A stretch of 64,000 nt of DNA. Origin: Bufo bufo. Taxonomy: Eukaryota > Chordata > Amphibia > Anura > Bufonidae. This document shows, piece after piece, positions 44,192-54,140 of the stretch (its first letter is position 1; every line of letters starts with the position of its first letter). Location: assembly GCF_905171765.1 (NCBI RefSeq), contig NC_053397.1:110997295-111061294 (forward strand). Reading direction: 5' to 3'. The notes under the pieces were generated by a model. It saw only the letters and a program-made list of their open reading frames with translations. It was not told where the DNA came from and made no database searches. Position numbers and translations under genes: made by a program.

Positions 44192-45065
44192 TGAGGCTAG
44201 AACAAGTACAGACTATAGTTGATTGGGGGGCAAACAGTGCCTACAGTTCCTTCGCATTGTCTCCCACCCAGTCCCCTGCTGAAAGATCAGAGTTGGCACC
44301 TACAGCCCATGGCCATCTGTCTTTCAACTCACCCCCTTGCAAATCAGGCAAGCAGTCTGAGCCCCAAGTCATGCAGCAGTCTGTTATGCTTTTTGATGAC
44401 TTTGCTGGAAGAGTTTCCATGGGCCATCCACCAGGGGCGTAGCTATAGGGGGTGCAGAGGTAGCAGTCGCTACCGGGCCCAGGAGTCTGAGGGGCCCAAA
44501 GACCCTTGTGCCACATAAGACACTGGCATTATAGAAAGTGCATGCTGGTCAATTTACACCTGGAGGGAAGGGGTTAGGTCAAGAATTTGGCATGAGGGGG
44601 TGCCCTTTCAATGTTTGCCTCAGGCAGCAGGAAGGCTACGTGCTCCCCTGCCCCTTTCCAACAAGCACTGAGGGAAGGGGGGCCCAAGCTGAACTCTTGC
44701 ACTAGGGCCCATGAGTTTTTAGCTACGCCCCTGCCATCCACATAGCCCTGCACCAGAAGTGGAAGAGATTTAGTGCACTGATGCCCAACCACTTATGTTT
44801 CAGGATGAGGACATTGGAAGACCACCGCAGCACGTCTCTGATGATGACAAAACACAGGTGCCAACTGCTGCAACTTTCTGCAGTCTGCAGACTGACAAGG
44901 AGGGCAGGTGTAAAGAGTGGGTGGAAGATGATGTGGAGGATGATGAGATACTAGATCCCTCATGGAATCAAGGTCACCCGAGTGACCTGTCTAGTTCAGA
45001 GGAAGAGGCGGTGGTAGCACAGAGGCACCAGCACAGCAAAAGAGGGAGCAGGATGCAAAAGCGTC
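44192..45065 (+). pseudogene. hAT-C transposase N-terminal fragment, third copy, split by a MITE
   Basis: Left part 44192-44431 equals 40635-40874. After the complete MITE it resumes at 44742 with ALHQKWKRF-type frames and MFQDEDIGRPPQHVSDDDKT, EGRCKEWVEDDVEDDEILDP, SSSEEEAVVAQRHQHSKRGS, then breaks at about 45062 directly into 3' UTR repeats. BED finger and catalytic core are absent. Confidence 0.85.
44432..44733. mobile_element. Complete hAT-type MITE (302 bp)
   Basis: Perfect 14-bp inverted repeats CAGGGGCGTAGCTA and TAGCTACGCCCCTG, flanked by exact 8-bp duplications CCATCCAC (44424-44431 and 44734-44741). No coding sequence. A larger element with related ends is at 58062-59108. Confidence 0.95.
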
Positions 45066-45430
45066 TGTTACATTCTTGGGTGACATTTTACCATTTTTGC
45101 CGTGACTAAACCCCTACTCTGCATAGGTGACAGGGACCTAAATTTAAAAAAATCGTTGTTACATTGTCAGCTGACATTTTATCAATTTTGCCATATACAA
45201 ACCCCTGCTCTGCATAGGTGACAGGGACCTAATTTTTGTAAAATCGTCTGTTCAATTGGTGGGTGACGTGAACACAGTTTTGCTGTGAATAAACCCCTGC
45301 TTTGCATAGTTGACAGGGCCCGAAATTTTCAAAAATCATCTGTTCCATTAGTGGGTGACATTAACCCATTTTTGCTGATGAAAAACCCCTGCTCTGCATA
45401 GATGACAGGGACTTAAATTTCTAAAATTCG
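45066..45430 (+). repeat. ~80-bp tandem repeats, hAT-C distal 3' UTR
   Basis: Four to five units with AAACCCCTGCTCTGCATAGG, TGACAGGGACCTAAATTT and GTTACATTGTCAGCTGACAT. They are the plus-strand equivalents of hAT-A 7730-7900. Confidence 0.85.
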
Positions 45431-46033
45431 TCTTTAATTGACGTGCACCCCTCCTTTCATTCGATCCTTCCACTTTATAACTTGTCCCACATTTCAGCTC
45501 GATCACATTGTAGCCACTGACCTCCCTTGGATGTGGTATCCCTTTCTCGCGCTCCCTCTCTGGCGTGGAACCCTGATTCGCAGCTAACCGTGATCAACAT
45601 GGTAGGCGCAGAAAAGAAAATCGAAAGTTGATAGAGAAGATATCCAATTGGATCGTGGATGTCACGGGTCGTGCGATAAGGCAGAAGTTATCTAGAGTCA
45701 ACAAAGTGGCAGCAGGGCCTCTCCTGTCTAACGTTTCCAAATCCAAAATACCCCAGTGACATTCCCTGTAATTTATTAATCATTCAAATAACAGGGCATC
45801 TTAAGAGTCCTGTATTGTTATTTATCATCACTACCTCCCCGAGTTGAGAGTGGGTAATTGCTGCGTGCCCCCTCCTTTACTTGGAAGCTTCTGCCTCAAT
45901 AATTTGTCCCACATTTCCGCTCGATCACATTTAATTTCATCCATTGACCTCCCTTGGATGTGGTATTCCTTTCTGAGGCTACCTCTCCGGCCTGGAAACC
46001 TGATTCCCCGCTACCCGTGATCACCATGTAAAT
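45431..46033 (+). other. hAT-C 3' UTR with internal duplication
   Basis: Two diverged copies of a block (CCCACATTTC, GCTCGATCACATT, GACCTCCCTTGGATGTGGTA, GAGAAGATATCCAA) at about 45480-45660 and 45900-46060, as in hAT-A 6480-6660 and 7510-7680. No gene. Confidence 0.65.
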
Positions 46034-46276
46034 ATGATAGAGAAGATATCCAAATGGATCGTGGACGTCACGGGGACATGCGACATGGTTGAGCAGTATG
46101 TGTGCACACGCCTGCACATACTGACCGATGGGTCTGCCCCCTTCAAATTCTTGGTCTCCAAATTGGGCACATGGCCTGAGCTTGCCCTTTACACCTTGGA
46201 GGTGCTGGCCTGCCCTGCAGCCAGTGTATTGTCTGACCGTTTGTTTAGCACGACTGGAGGGTGTTATCATAGGTAA
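46034..46276 (+). pseudogene. hAT transposase C-terminal domain, extra copy in hAT-C
   Basis: CDMVEQYVCTRLHILTDGSA, WPELALYTLEVLACPAASV and LSDRLFSTTGG, then a break. It is detached from the main C-terminal domain (43090-43447) by UTR repeats, exactly like the extra copy in hAT-A. Confidence 0.88.
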
Positions 46277-46749
46277 TATTTCCCAATGTTTTGAGGTCTA
46301 TACAAATTTGAACAATAAATTAAATAAAATAAAATATAAAACAAAAACCAGTGTTGGCTACCTCCTCCTCCACCGCTGCTTCCACCTACACTGCCACATC
46401 CACTGCCTCCTCAACCTCCTACTCCATATGGACCTCCTCCTCCTAGATCAAGATTATTATTTTTTATTTTTACTTATTTTGTTATTTTAAGTCATTTCCC
46501 TATCCACATTTGTTTGCAGTGCACTTGCCATGCAATTAGCCACATTTTGCTGCCATTTGCAGCCCTCTAGCCCTTTCCATGACTTTTTTAGAGCCATTTT
46601 AGTGCTCCAAAGTTTGGGTCCCCATTGACTTCAATGGGGTTCGGGTTCATGGTCAAGTTCGGGTCAAGTTCGGGTCTCGAACTTGAACTTTTTCATGAAG
46701 TTCGGCCGAACCCGTCAAACCCGAACATCCAGCTGTCCGCTCAACTCTA
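46277..46749 (+). other. hAT-C 3' terminal region
   Basis: AT-rich, with the same pyrimidine stretch as 40030-40090, then TTTGCTGCCATTTGCAGCCC and the GTTCGGG-rich end. Same layout as 30240-30478 of hAT-B. Confidence 0.7.
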
Positions 46750-47808
46750 GCGATGAATGGAAGACTGCATTTAATACCAGGGACTGGCATTACGAGTATC
46801 TCGTGATGCCTTTCGGTCTCTGTAATGCCCCCGCGGTCTTCCAGGAATTCATCAATGATGTCATCTGAGATTTCATGGGTTGATTTGTGGTCGTCTATTT
46901 AGATGATATACTAATCTACTCATCGGACCCGCAGACTCATCGGGATCATATGTGTCAGGTTTTCCAGAAGCTGAGGGAGAATCTCTTATACGCCAAACTC
47001 AAGAAATGCCCTTCCTAGGGTATATTGTCTCTGAACGAGAACTGGCGAAGGATCCCACCAAACTTTCAGCTGTCCTGGACTGGCCACAGCCTAGAGACCT
47101 GAAGGGATTACAGCATTTCTTAGGTTTCGCCAATTTCTACCGCAAATTTATTAAGAACTTTTCTGTGGTAGTAGTGCCTCTCACGAACCTCACTAAGAAG
47201 GGAATGAACTCTTCTGAGTGGACGAGAGAGGTGGGCAAAGCCTTTGAGATGCTGAATCAAGCATTTTTCTACACTCCAATTCTCATTCATCCAGACACTT
47301 CTTGATCTTTTGTCCTCGAGGTTGACACCTCTGAGGTTGGTGTGGGGGCGGTTCTCTTTTAGTATTCTGGGGATACTGAGAGGCTTCATCCTTGTGCCTT
47401 TTTCTCTCGGAAGCTCTCTTCAGCAGAGTGCAATTATGACATCAGCAATAGAGAGCTTCTGGGAGTTAAGTTGGCCTTTCAAGAATGGAGACATTGGCTG
47501 GAGGGTGTGGAACATCCCATTATGGTTTATACCGACCACAAAAACCTAGAGTATATCGAAGGTACCAAGAGATTAAATTCTTGCCAAGCTCGTTGGGCAT
47601 TGTTTTTCACTCGCTTTAATTCTGCTTAACATACAAACCAGGGTCCAAAAATATTAAAGAAGATGCTTTGTCCCGTTGTTTCCCAGAAGCTCCACCAGTA
47701 CGTGACTCTGAGCCAGAACCCATTATTCATGCGAGGTGTTTCGTAGCCGCCTTGGACACCTCAGGTATAATGGAGGATCTGTCTTCTCTTCTCCTACCTT
47801 TTACAGAA
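46750..47808 (+). pseudogene. Gypsy pol: reverse transcriptase remainder and RNase H
   Basis: Directly after h[23 protein letters not shown], then [16 protein letters not shown], a stop at 46866, VVYLDDILIYS (catalytic YLDD at about 46900), then LGFANFYRKFIKNFS. RNase H follows ([45 protein letters not shown]) with stops near 47303 and 47360. The region ends at CTACCTTTTACAG where the inverted duplication begins. Confidence 0.9.
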
Positions 47809-47929
47809 AACAAAACACAACCATGGGTGTCAATAGCCAATTAGGTATGCACACAATGGTGCGGCTTAGATGGAAAATAGACTTCCCAATATTCCAATAT
47901 AACTGGACAAGTTTTTTAATACAAGGAAA

Positions 47930-48870
47930 AATCCCCAGGTGCCCGGCCGACTTGGAATCATGCAATTGTTGTATGACTCTGAGCCTGAAATTTGAAGGCA
48001 CAAACAGCCGACCTACAGGTTTGTTAGGAGGGCTCTCCACCTGTAAAAGGTAGGAAAAAATGAAGAAACTGAAGCTCATAAACGTCCAATGGTGAAAAAT
48101 AATATACTTTATTAATTACACAATCAGTGGATGATAAAATACCATAAAACAAGGGGAGTAGGGAGCACAAACGCCATCCCAGCTCTACAGTGTCGACAAA
48201 GAAAATCACAGCAATGAATAAGCATTGATATAATTAGCATGAGTCCCAGTATAAAGCATGGCAATTACCAGAATGATGTAAGTATGGTGGGTAGTGACCA
48301 GGAGGTATTCCACACACAGCAACCCGCAACCGAGGCTGTAGTGTGAACCTGCTGGACCTATATCCCGCCTATATAGCAGTAAGCCAAAAGAGAAGATGTA
48401 ATGAAGTGGACTCACCAAAAATAACAGCGACCTGGATACCTGGGATGGGTTACCCCGACGCACGTTTCGGCATTCGGCATGCTGTGTGTGGAATGCCTCC
48501 TGGTCACTACCCACCATACTTATATCATTCTGGTAATTGCCATGCTTTATACTGGGACTCATGCTAATTGTATCAATGCTTATTTATTGCTGTGATTTTC
48601 TTTGTCGACACTGTAGAGCTGGGATGGCGTTTGTGCTACCTACTCCCCTTGTTTTTTGGTATTTTATCATCCACTGATTGTGTAATTAATAAAGTATATT
48701 ATTTTTCACCATTGGACGTTTATGAGCTTCAGTTTCTTTGTTTTTTCCTACCTTTTACAGGTGGAGAGCCCTCCTAACAAACCTGTAGGTCGGCTGTTTG
48801 TGCCTTCAAATTTCAGGCTCAGAGTCATACAACAATTGCATGATTCCAAGTCGGCCGGGCACCTGGGGAT
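47930..48870. repeat. Inverted duplication inside gypsy pol
   Basis: The right arm 48470-48870 contains, in order, a non-gypsy insert (GAATGCCTCCTGGTCACTAC ... TGAGCTTCAGTTTCTTTG), CCTACCTTTTACAG and integrase-proximal pol (GTGGAGAGCCCTCCTAAC to GGGCACCTGGGGA). The left arm 47930-48330 is its reverse complement with few differences. A spacer of about 140 bp separates the arms. CCTACCTTTTACAG also stands at 47795-47808, so the insert is bounded by a direct repeat of about 14 bp, suggestive of a retroposed or template-switched insert followed by inverted duplication. The 47809-47929 segment is unassigned. Confidence 0.85.
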
Positions 48871-49905
48871 AAAGAAAACCGTGTCCCTTTGTAAACGACA
48901 TGTCTGGTGGCCTAAGATGTTTTTTGATTTCAAGGCCTACGTCCAGGCATGTGGTGTTTGTGCCCGGTGTAAGCCATCTCGGTCCACCCCCTCTGGTACT
49001 TTGCTTCTGCTGCCCATTCCTTCGGCCACATGGACCCACGTGTCTATGGACTTCATAACAGATCTGCCTAGATCTTCTGGCTGTACGGTAATTTGGGTAG
49101 TGGTGGACCATTTTAGTAAAATGGCTCATTTTATTCCACGTCCTGGATTGCCGTCAACTAAAGAGCTTGCAGATCTGTTCGGGAAACATGTCTTCTGATA
49201 AATTGGACTCCCCTGTCCGAAAAAAATATATCTCCCGATTCTGGCGTTCTTTCTGCTTCCGTTTGGGATTTGGGCTGTCATTTTCATCTGGTTTTCACCC
49301 AGAGACCAACGTGCAGACGGCAAGAATGAACCAGACCCTGGAATAGTATCTCTGGTGTTTTGTTTTAGACTGCCAGGAGGAATGAGCAGCTCACCTCCCC
49401 TTTGCGGAGGTGGCTTATAACAACTCCGAACATGCCTCTACCAATATGTCTCCGTTTGTGGGGGGCAGGAATCCAAGACTCTCCTCTCTGGCAGGGGCCT
49501 CCACTGACTCACCGGTGGTGGACCAATGGTTCCAGGATAGTCAACCCATTTGGTTGTTGGCACAGCGGAATCTTCACAGTGAGGTGGCGCAACAGAAAAG
49601 ATTTGCTGATCGCACTACAGAGCAAGAGTTTGAGGTAAGAGATCCAGTGTGGGACTTCACCCGGAACATCCCGTTGCACCAACCATCTGCCAAACTGGTC
49701 CATACCGGGTGATATAGAAGATTAACCGGGTGACTTACAAGGTTGCTCTTCCTCTGTCGATTTGAGGGGTGAAGACCTTTCATGTTTCACTGCTTAAATC
49801 GGCGGCCAAGTCAGCTCCGTTCATTCAAACTCCATCTCCGGTGGAGGTTCAAGGGAGCCCAAATTCGAGGTCAATAAGATTTTGGACTCCCATTTTGTCC
49901 AGAGG
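48764..49905 (+). pseudogene. Gypsy pol: integrase
   Basis: After the insert the frame resumes with NKPVGRLFVPSNFRLRV. The zinc-binding HHCC module is LHDSKSAGHLG followed by CGVCARCK at about 48950-48975. The core starts SMDFITDLPRSSG with the first catalytic Asp at about 49050, then VVVDHFSKMAHFIP, and stops at 49196-49198. Further core and C-terminal parts appear in shifted frames (49410-49712, then KTFHVSLLKSAAKSAP and ILDSHFVQRSLQY), ending where the 3' LTR begins. Integrase joins the cDNA to host DNA; this copy is dead. Confidence 0.88.
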
Positions 49906-49907
49906 TC

Positions 49908-50531
49908 CCTCCAGTATTTCCTGTTCCACTGTCCACTGGGGTCTCCAGGGGTCCTTGTGAGGTTCGGCCTGTGGGGGGAGGTCAGGGGGTGCTTAGTGGG
50001 TCTGGTGGTACTCCATCCCAGCGGGCCTCTGGGTCCCCTGCCTCGACCTCGGGGAATCCCATTGGAGTAGTGGGACAGGTCACACATGCATCTGCGGATT
50101 GGCTAGCAGGTACTTAAAAGGTGATCTCTCTGGCTGGTCAGTGCCCACTGTTGTTCTGACAATCCAGGTGTATGTTGGTGATCGTTTCTCTCCAGCTTAT
50201 CTGTGTATGACCTTTGCTTTCCTTGACCATTCTCTAGTGACCTCCCTCTGGATACTTTATCTTGGCTGAACAATCTATCTTGTGTATGACCTCGGATCAG
50301 ACCCTGGCTATTCTCTGACGTCTAATCCCTTGGTACCACGCCTCTCGGACTGATATGATGTGTATGGACTTTGGCCTGGTCACGGACAGCTTCCCTGGTC
50401 TCTCCCTGCAGAGGTTCTTATTCCGCTTGATTACCTGTGTATGATCACGGGCTTTTGACTGAATTATCGTTCACTCCATAAATCCACTGTCATTTAATAC
50501 ATCTGGTTGCTTGGGATTCTGCACCATTACA
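49908..50531 (+). repeat. Gypsy 3' LTR, internally deleted
   Basis: It lacks the ~390-bp CpG-rich segment present in the 5' LTR; the join CTGCGGATTGGC has a GA shared by both sides. Its start is also fused to the pol tail (CTCCAGTATTTCCTGTTCCAC), so the end of pol and the polypurine tract were lost. It ends CACCATTACA. Confidence 0.8.
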
Positions 50532-50567
50532 GTTGGAGTGACTTCTTGAGGTGTGCCAACCGCCTAA
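50532..50567 (+). mobile_element. Solo-LTR-like repeat, copy 2, right part
   Basis: GTTGGAGTGACTTC to GTGCCAACCGCCTAAG matches 5495-5534 and completes the repeat begun at 22615. GTTG at 50532-50535 repeats the bases before the gypsy start and is its probable target duplication. Confidence 0.75.
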
Positions 50568-51553
50568 GCGGAGAAGACGCTCCCAATTAAAAAGTTTATT
50601 TTTTTTTAGGCTCGTTCACAACTACTTACTTTCTATTTTGATATTAAACACTTGTGCGTGTCTTACGGGCAGGCATTTCAACCCTGTCAAGGCATCATTT
50701 TTGGACGCTTGGTCCCCCAAGCCACTTTTTATTTTTTTTAATCCCTTAACATTGTGTGTGTTAAAATATCACCTACCCCCGATAAGGGCCAATTTTTGGA
50801 AGCTCTGGAATATGAAAACGCATAACACATGTGCCGCTGGCTGATTCCAATGAATAGATGTGACCTTGCTGCCGATGCCCCAAGTTGCCACTGTTGCTGT
50901 CTGCTTTCCTGCCTGCCTGCCTGCCTGCCTACCATCATGTTCAGTACGGCTGCAGCTGCCACCATCATGCCACTGCTGCCTCCCTACCAACATCTTCTGT
51001 ATGAGTACTGCTAACTTCACCATGCTGCTGCTTGCAATTCGTTCATGGCATTCCGCTGTTTGTACAGATGCTCTAGCATGTGCAATGTTAAATTTCAGCG
51101 AGTTGGAATGTTGTGATTTAAACAGTGTAGCTGTAGACTGTTCTGTCATTGCAAGTCTAGGTCATGCTGCTGCACACTCAATGCCACTGCTGCTGCCTGC
51201 CTACCATCATGTTCCGTATGGGTACTTCTGCCTGCCAGTCAATGGTTCATGGTTTACCACTACTTATACAGATGTTCTAGCATGTGCAATGTTAAAATCC
51301 AGTGAGTTGGAACACTGTGGATTTAATGATGTATCTGCATACTGTTCTGTCGCTGCATGTGCAAGAGAACATTTATTGTCATGTAAGAATGGCTGAAATG
51401 CAAGGACAGTCTCCTGGAAATTACCAGCACCTTGCGCAAGCCAGTGTACTGTACTTTTTTACATGTCTAGGTTAATAACATATGGCTGCTGCTGCTCCTT
51501 GATGCTAATCCCTTACTGCCTCTACTATTTACACTATGCATCTGCCACTACTT

Positions 51554-51601
<48 letters not shown>

Positions 51602-52174
51602 TTACTACTACTATCCATAGACAGACGATCTACTGCCTTGCATGTTCCATGCTATGCTGCCTCTCTACCCTTTCTGTGTCCACACTGTACTGCTGCTGGT
51701 AGAATTTTTCCGGGCTCGTTCACAACCAGCCACTTTTTTTTCTGCCAATTAGCACTTGTGCGTTTCATATTGGCAAATAATGCTGTCATTGCGTTCAAGA
51801 GTTTGCGGAGGGTAGAAAAAGCAGAAATGTAAAAAATAAAAAAATTCATGAAAAACAAAAATGAATGAAAAGAAATAAAACATTTTCTTTAAAAAAAAAT
51901 TGGAGTCCTAGGAGATAAGAGGGCATTATAAATACCAATTTCCAGTGCAATTGGAGCCAATCTATAATATAATAATAATAATAATATCTATACACTATAG
52001 CATAAATGTATGCTTTTTACCAGTAGGTGGAAGAATTAGATCAGATATTAGTCTTCTCAACAGCACATAATTTTCACAGAATAAATGCTGCTATGTACAG
52101 TAATAGAAGTGCTTTGGGATCTCAAATAGAATCAGTTTAATTGTCAGAATATCATTTTAACTTTATTATCGTAC
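50568..52174. other. Non-coding stretch with microsatellites, probably intron
   Basis: Simple repeats: CCTGCCTGCCTGCCTGCC at about 50911, a (CTA)n tract at 51553-51612 and TAATAATAATAATAATA at about 51966. Two diverged blocks GGCTCGTTCACAAC ... CACTTGTGCGT lie at 50609 and 51711, about 1.1 kb apart. ORFs here come from low complexity. No FMO exon 4-like frame was found on the minus strand. Confidence 0.5.
51553..51612. repeat. (CTA)n microsatellite
   Basis: About 20 trinucleotide units, one interrupted by ATTACTACTACTATC. Confidence 0.95.
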
Positions 52175-52363
52175 CTTAAACTGGATGTAATTAAGAAGGT
52201 CAAACTTCTCTGCATACATTAGGAAATACTCCATAATTTTGGAATTGTGCATGTAATTTGGGAAATGTTCAGGAATTGGGAAATCACTAAAACACATCAT
52301 CTCCTTAGATGTGTTAATGATCACAGATTTATAGATGCTGGCTCTGTCATCTTCCGAATGATC
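52175..52363 (-). CDS. FMO: Flavin-containing monooxygenase exon (partial gene)
   Basis: FMOs are FAD- and NADPH-dependent microsomal enzymes that oxygenate nitrogen and sulfur in xenobiotics. On the minus strand this 189-bp, 63-codon segment is open throughout and begins [20 protein letters not shown], continuing with [20 protein letters not shown] and ending [10 protein letters not shown]. The [20 protein letters not shown] and P.F.HN motifs are those of vertebrate FMOs, in the part just after the N-terminal GxGxxG FAD site (about residues 45-107 of ~530). Splice sites fit: TTTTAATAG before the exon and AAG|GTACG after it, and 189 bp keeps phase. No other FMO exon was found; the flanking introns would be large and full of transposons. 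The paralogue (FMO1-5) cannot be told. An isolated pseudo-exon is possible but no lesion is seen. Confidence 0.9.
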
Positions 52364-52496
52364 CTATTAAAAATAAACAACAATGGTTTTACGATACAGT
52401 AGTTCTAAAATACAATGGGTCAGTTCCTAGCATGATACAGACTTAAAATCTAGTCTTGTTATTGTATATCAGTTGCCATGTGATAAAAGGAAAATA

Positions 52497-53220
52497 CAGT
52501 GCTTTCAGTAAGTCTTCAAACCCTTTCAGTTTTGCACATTTTCTTATGTTGCTGCCTTGTGCTAAAATAAAAATAAAAATCACGTTTTCCCCCATCAATC
52601 TGCACTTAATACCCCATAATCAGAAAGGGAAAAGAGAATTTTAGAATTTTTTTTGCAAATGTATTAACAATAAACAAAAGATTTGCATGGAAGTAAGTAT
52701 TCAGACATCTTGCTATGACACTTAAAATTTAGCTCTGGGGGTCTCCCATTCCTCTTGATCATCTTTGAGATGTTTCTACACCTTGACTGGGGTCCACCTG
52801 TGGTAAATTTAGTTGATTGGACATGATTTGGAAAGGTACACCCCTATGTATATAAAACATCTCACAGCTGAGGCACACATCTGGAGAAGGGTACAAAAAA
52901 CAATTTGCTGCATTGAAAGTTCCCAAGAGCAGGACCAAGTTGCCTCTATAATTCTTAAACAGAAGACGTCTGGAACAACCAAGACTCTTCTTAGAGCTGG
53001 TTACCTAACCAAACTAAGTAATCAGGGGAGAAGGATCTTGCTAAGAGAGGTGACCAAGAGCGCAATAATCACTCTGGCTGACCTCCAAAGGTCCTGTGTG
53101 CAGATGGGAGAAACTTTCAGGGCAACTATAACTGCAACACTCTACCATAAATACACATCTGGAGTTTAAAAAAAGGGCCTAAGGGCTCTCAGACTGTGAG
53201 ACAGAAGTGCAATATGCCTT
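52497..53220 (+). mobile_element. Tc1-type element fragment, 5' end and transposase start
   Basis: TA then CAGTGCTTTCAGTAAGTC is a Tc1 terminal repeat, followed by a second repeat-like stretch (AATACCCCATAATCAGAAAG, TTTGCAAATGTATTAACAAT). A transposase DNA-binding region follows in decayed frames: RTSGTTKTLLRAGYLTKLSN and LLREVTKSAIITLADLQRSC, the helix-turn-helix part (52910-53160). Catalytic motifs are missing; GGGCTCTCAGACTGTGAGACA at about 53187 is a further scrap. Old and non-functional. Confidence 0.85.
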
Positions 53221-53518
53221 AAGTTCCAGAGACTAACAGATCTCTTTTTGAATTATTGCAAGATCTAGAGAAAGAAATATAGAAATAGAAGGAGAAAGAC
53301 AAAGAAGAGAATCAGAGAACTTGGAATCTGCATGGCCTGGTGAAGGAGTCAACAAGGTAATCTACTACTACAGCCTTTCAGATTTTGCTGCTGTTGGAAT
53401 CCCTGTTAAGACACCCTTCACACTTGGACAACTCCTGGCAAGGTGTGCATTCAAAACCCTGGATGCCGCAGTGGACATTACAGCCATTATTACCATGGGA
53501 CTTTTGCCAGTCATAGAT
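53221..53518. other. Unassigned sequence flanking a solo LTR
   Basis: A plus-strand frame at 53321-53518 has a few plausible residues (DFAAVGIPVKTPF) but no family I recognise. Purine-rich at 53260-53320. Confidence 0.3.
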
Positions 53519-53523
53519 ACTAC

Positions 53524-54135
53524 TGTCAGGAAACAGGGGGTGCTACCCCTACTCGGGGACCGCGGGCACGGTGCAGGGCATGGTTTCCCCTTCAGCTCGG
53601 TAGAACACCTGGTGCCCGAGTTGCGGGTGCGCAAGTCACGCGCCGTGTGCGCATGCGCAGTACGCAGGCTGCGCGCAAATCCCCGGGAGCATAGCGTTCC
53701 TGCATTATCCGGCTGTCAGGTGTGAGCCTTGCTGGGGGAGGTTCCCAGTACACACCTTCCATCTTCCTCGCCTGCCATTGGTTCCCGGGGAGGGAGGCCT
53801 CCTGGTTGCCTTGGGGACCAGGGGGTGGTCCTACCTTCCCTGGCTATAAAGACCTGGCCTGAGCTCTGGCTCATTGCTGAGTTATTCCACCTTATGGTGA
53901 ACACCTAGCCTCCCTGCGGATCCTCCTATTTGCCTGTTGTTCCTTTGTATCCTTCCCGGTTACTGACCCTTGGACTGTCTTCCGCCTTTGAACCTTCGCT
54001 GCCTGCCTCGACCTGGATTGGACATTGACTACCCCTCTTGGATTATCCCTAAACTTGTACAGCGTTTCTGGGCTGTCAGCTGCTTACTGCCAGTGGGTTC
54101 CTCATCCCACTACTGGCTCCCTGGGACGTTTGACA
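53524..54135 (+). mobile_element. Solo LTR (612 bp), gypsy-type
   Basis: TGTCAGGAAACAGG at the start and GGGACGTTTGACA at the end (TG...CA), with exact 5-bp duplications ACTAC at 53519-53523 and 54136-54140. The TATAAA at 53845-53850 gives orientation. The U3 part is GC- and CpG-rich (53560-53700). Internal region lost by LTR recombination. Confidence 0.92.
53845..53850 (+). promoter_or_regulatory. TATA box in the solo LTR
   Basis: TGGCTATAAAGACC, about 320 bp into the LTR, where an LTR core promoter is expected. Confidence 0.6.
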
Positions 54136-54140
54136 ACTAC

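Larger units (their letters stand above)
40792..44545 (+). repeat. 3,557-bp tandem duplication, second copy
   Basis: Matches 37235-40988 essentially base for base; the only difference I noticed is G at 44514 against T at 40957. Identity ends at 44545, where the sequence runs on into the rest of a complete MITE instead of the CATGAACCCC junction. Confidence 0.93.
32398..46749 (+). mobile_element. hAT-C: composite 14.4-kb hAT element inside gypsy pol
   Basis: Ends are TAGGGTTGAGCGAAACC and CAGCTGTCCGCTCAACTCTA. The flanks GTGATAAA (32390-32397) and GCGATGAA (46750-46757) are a decayed 8-bp duplication (two differences). It shares repeat modules and a duplicated C-terminal domain with hAT-A, so both are one subfamily. 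Later events enlarged it: a Tc1 insertion, a 1.1-kb palindromic MITE, a 302-bp hAT-type MITE and a 3,557-bp tandem duplication. All transposase segments are broken. Confidence 0.9.
23030..50531 (+). mobile_element. Ty3/gypsy LTR retrotransposon, split by hAT-B and hAT-C
   Basis: Element order after removing inserts: 5' LTR (23030-23972 and 30487-30569), gag remnants, CCHC knuckle, protease, RT start to 32397, RT remainder from 46758, RNase H, integrase to about 49900, 3' LTR to 50531. The RT frame rejoins across hAT-C at the family motif KGD|EWKTAF, which shows both halves are one element. LTRs end CCATTACA. The element is full of stops and carries an inverted duplication at 47930-48870. It is an old, inactive copy. 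Gag-pol order with RT and RNase H before integrase is that of Ty3/gypsy. Confidence 0.9.

Noticed and set aside
51463..51832. Poly-Thr and poly-Leu ORFs
   Set aside because: They are the (CTA)n microsatellite read in different frames.
50600..52174. A further FMO exon between the gypsy element and the recognised exon
   Set aside because: No minus-strand frame with FMO motifs and splice sites was seen.
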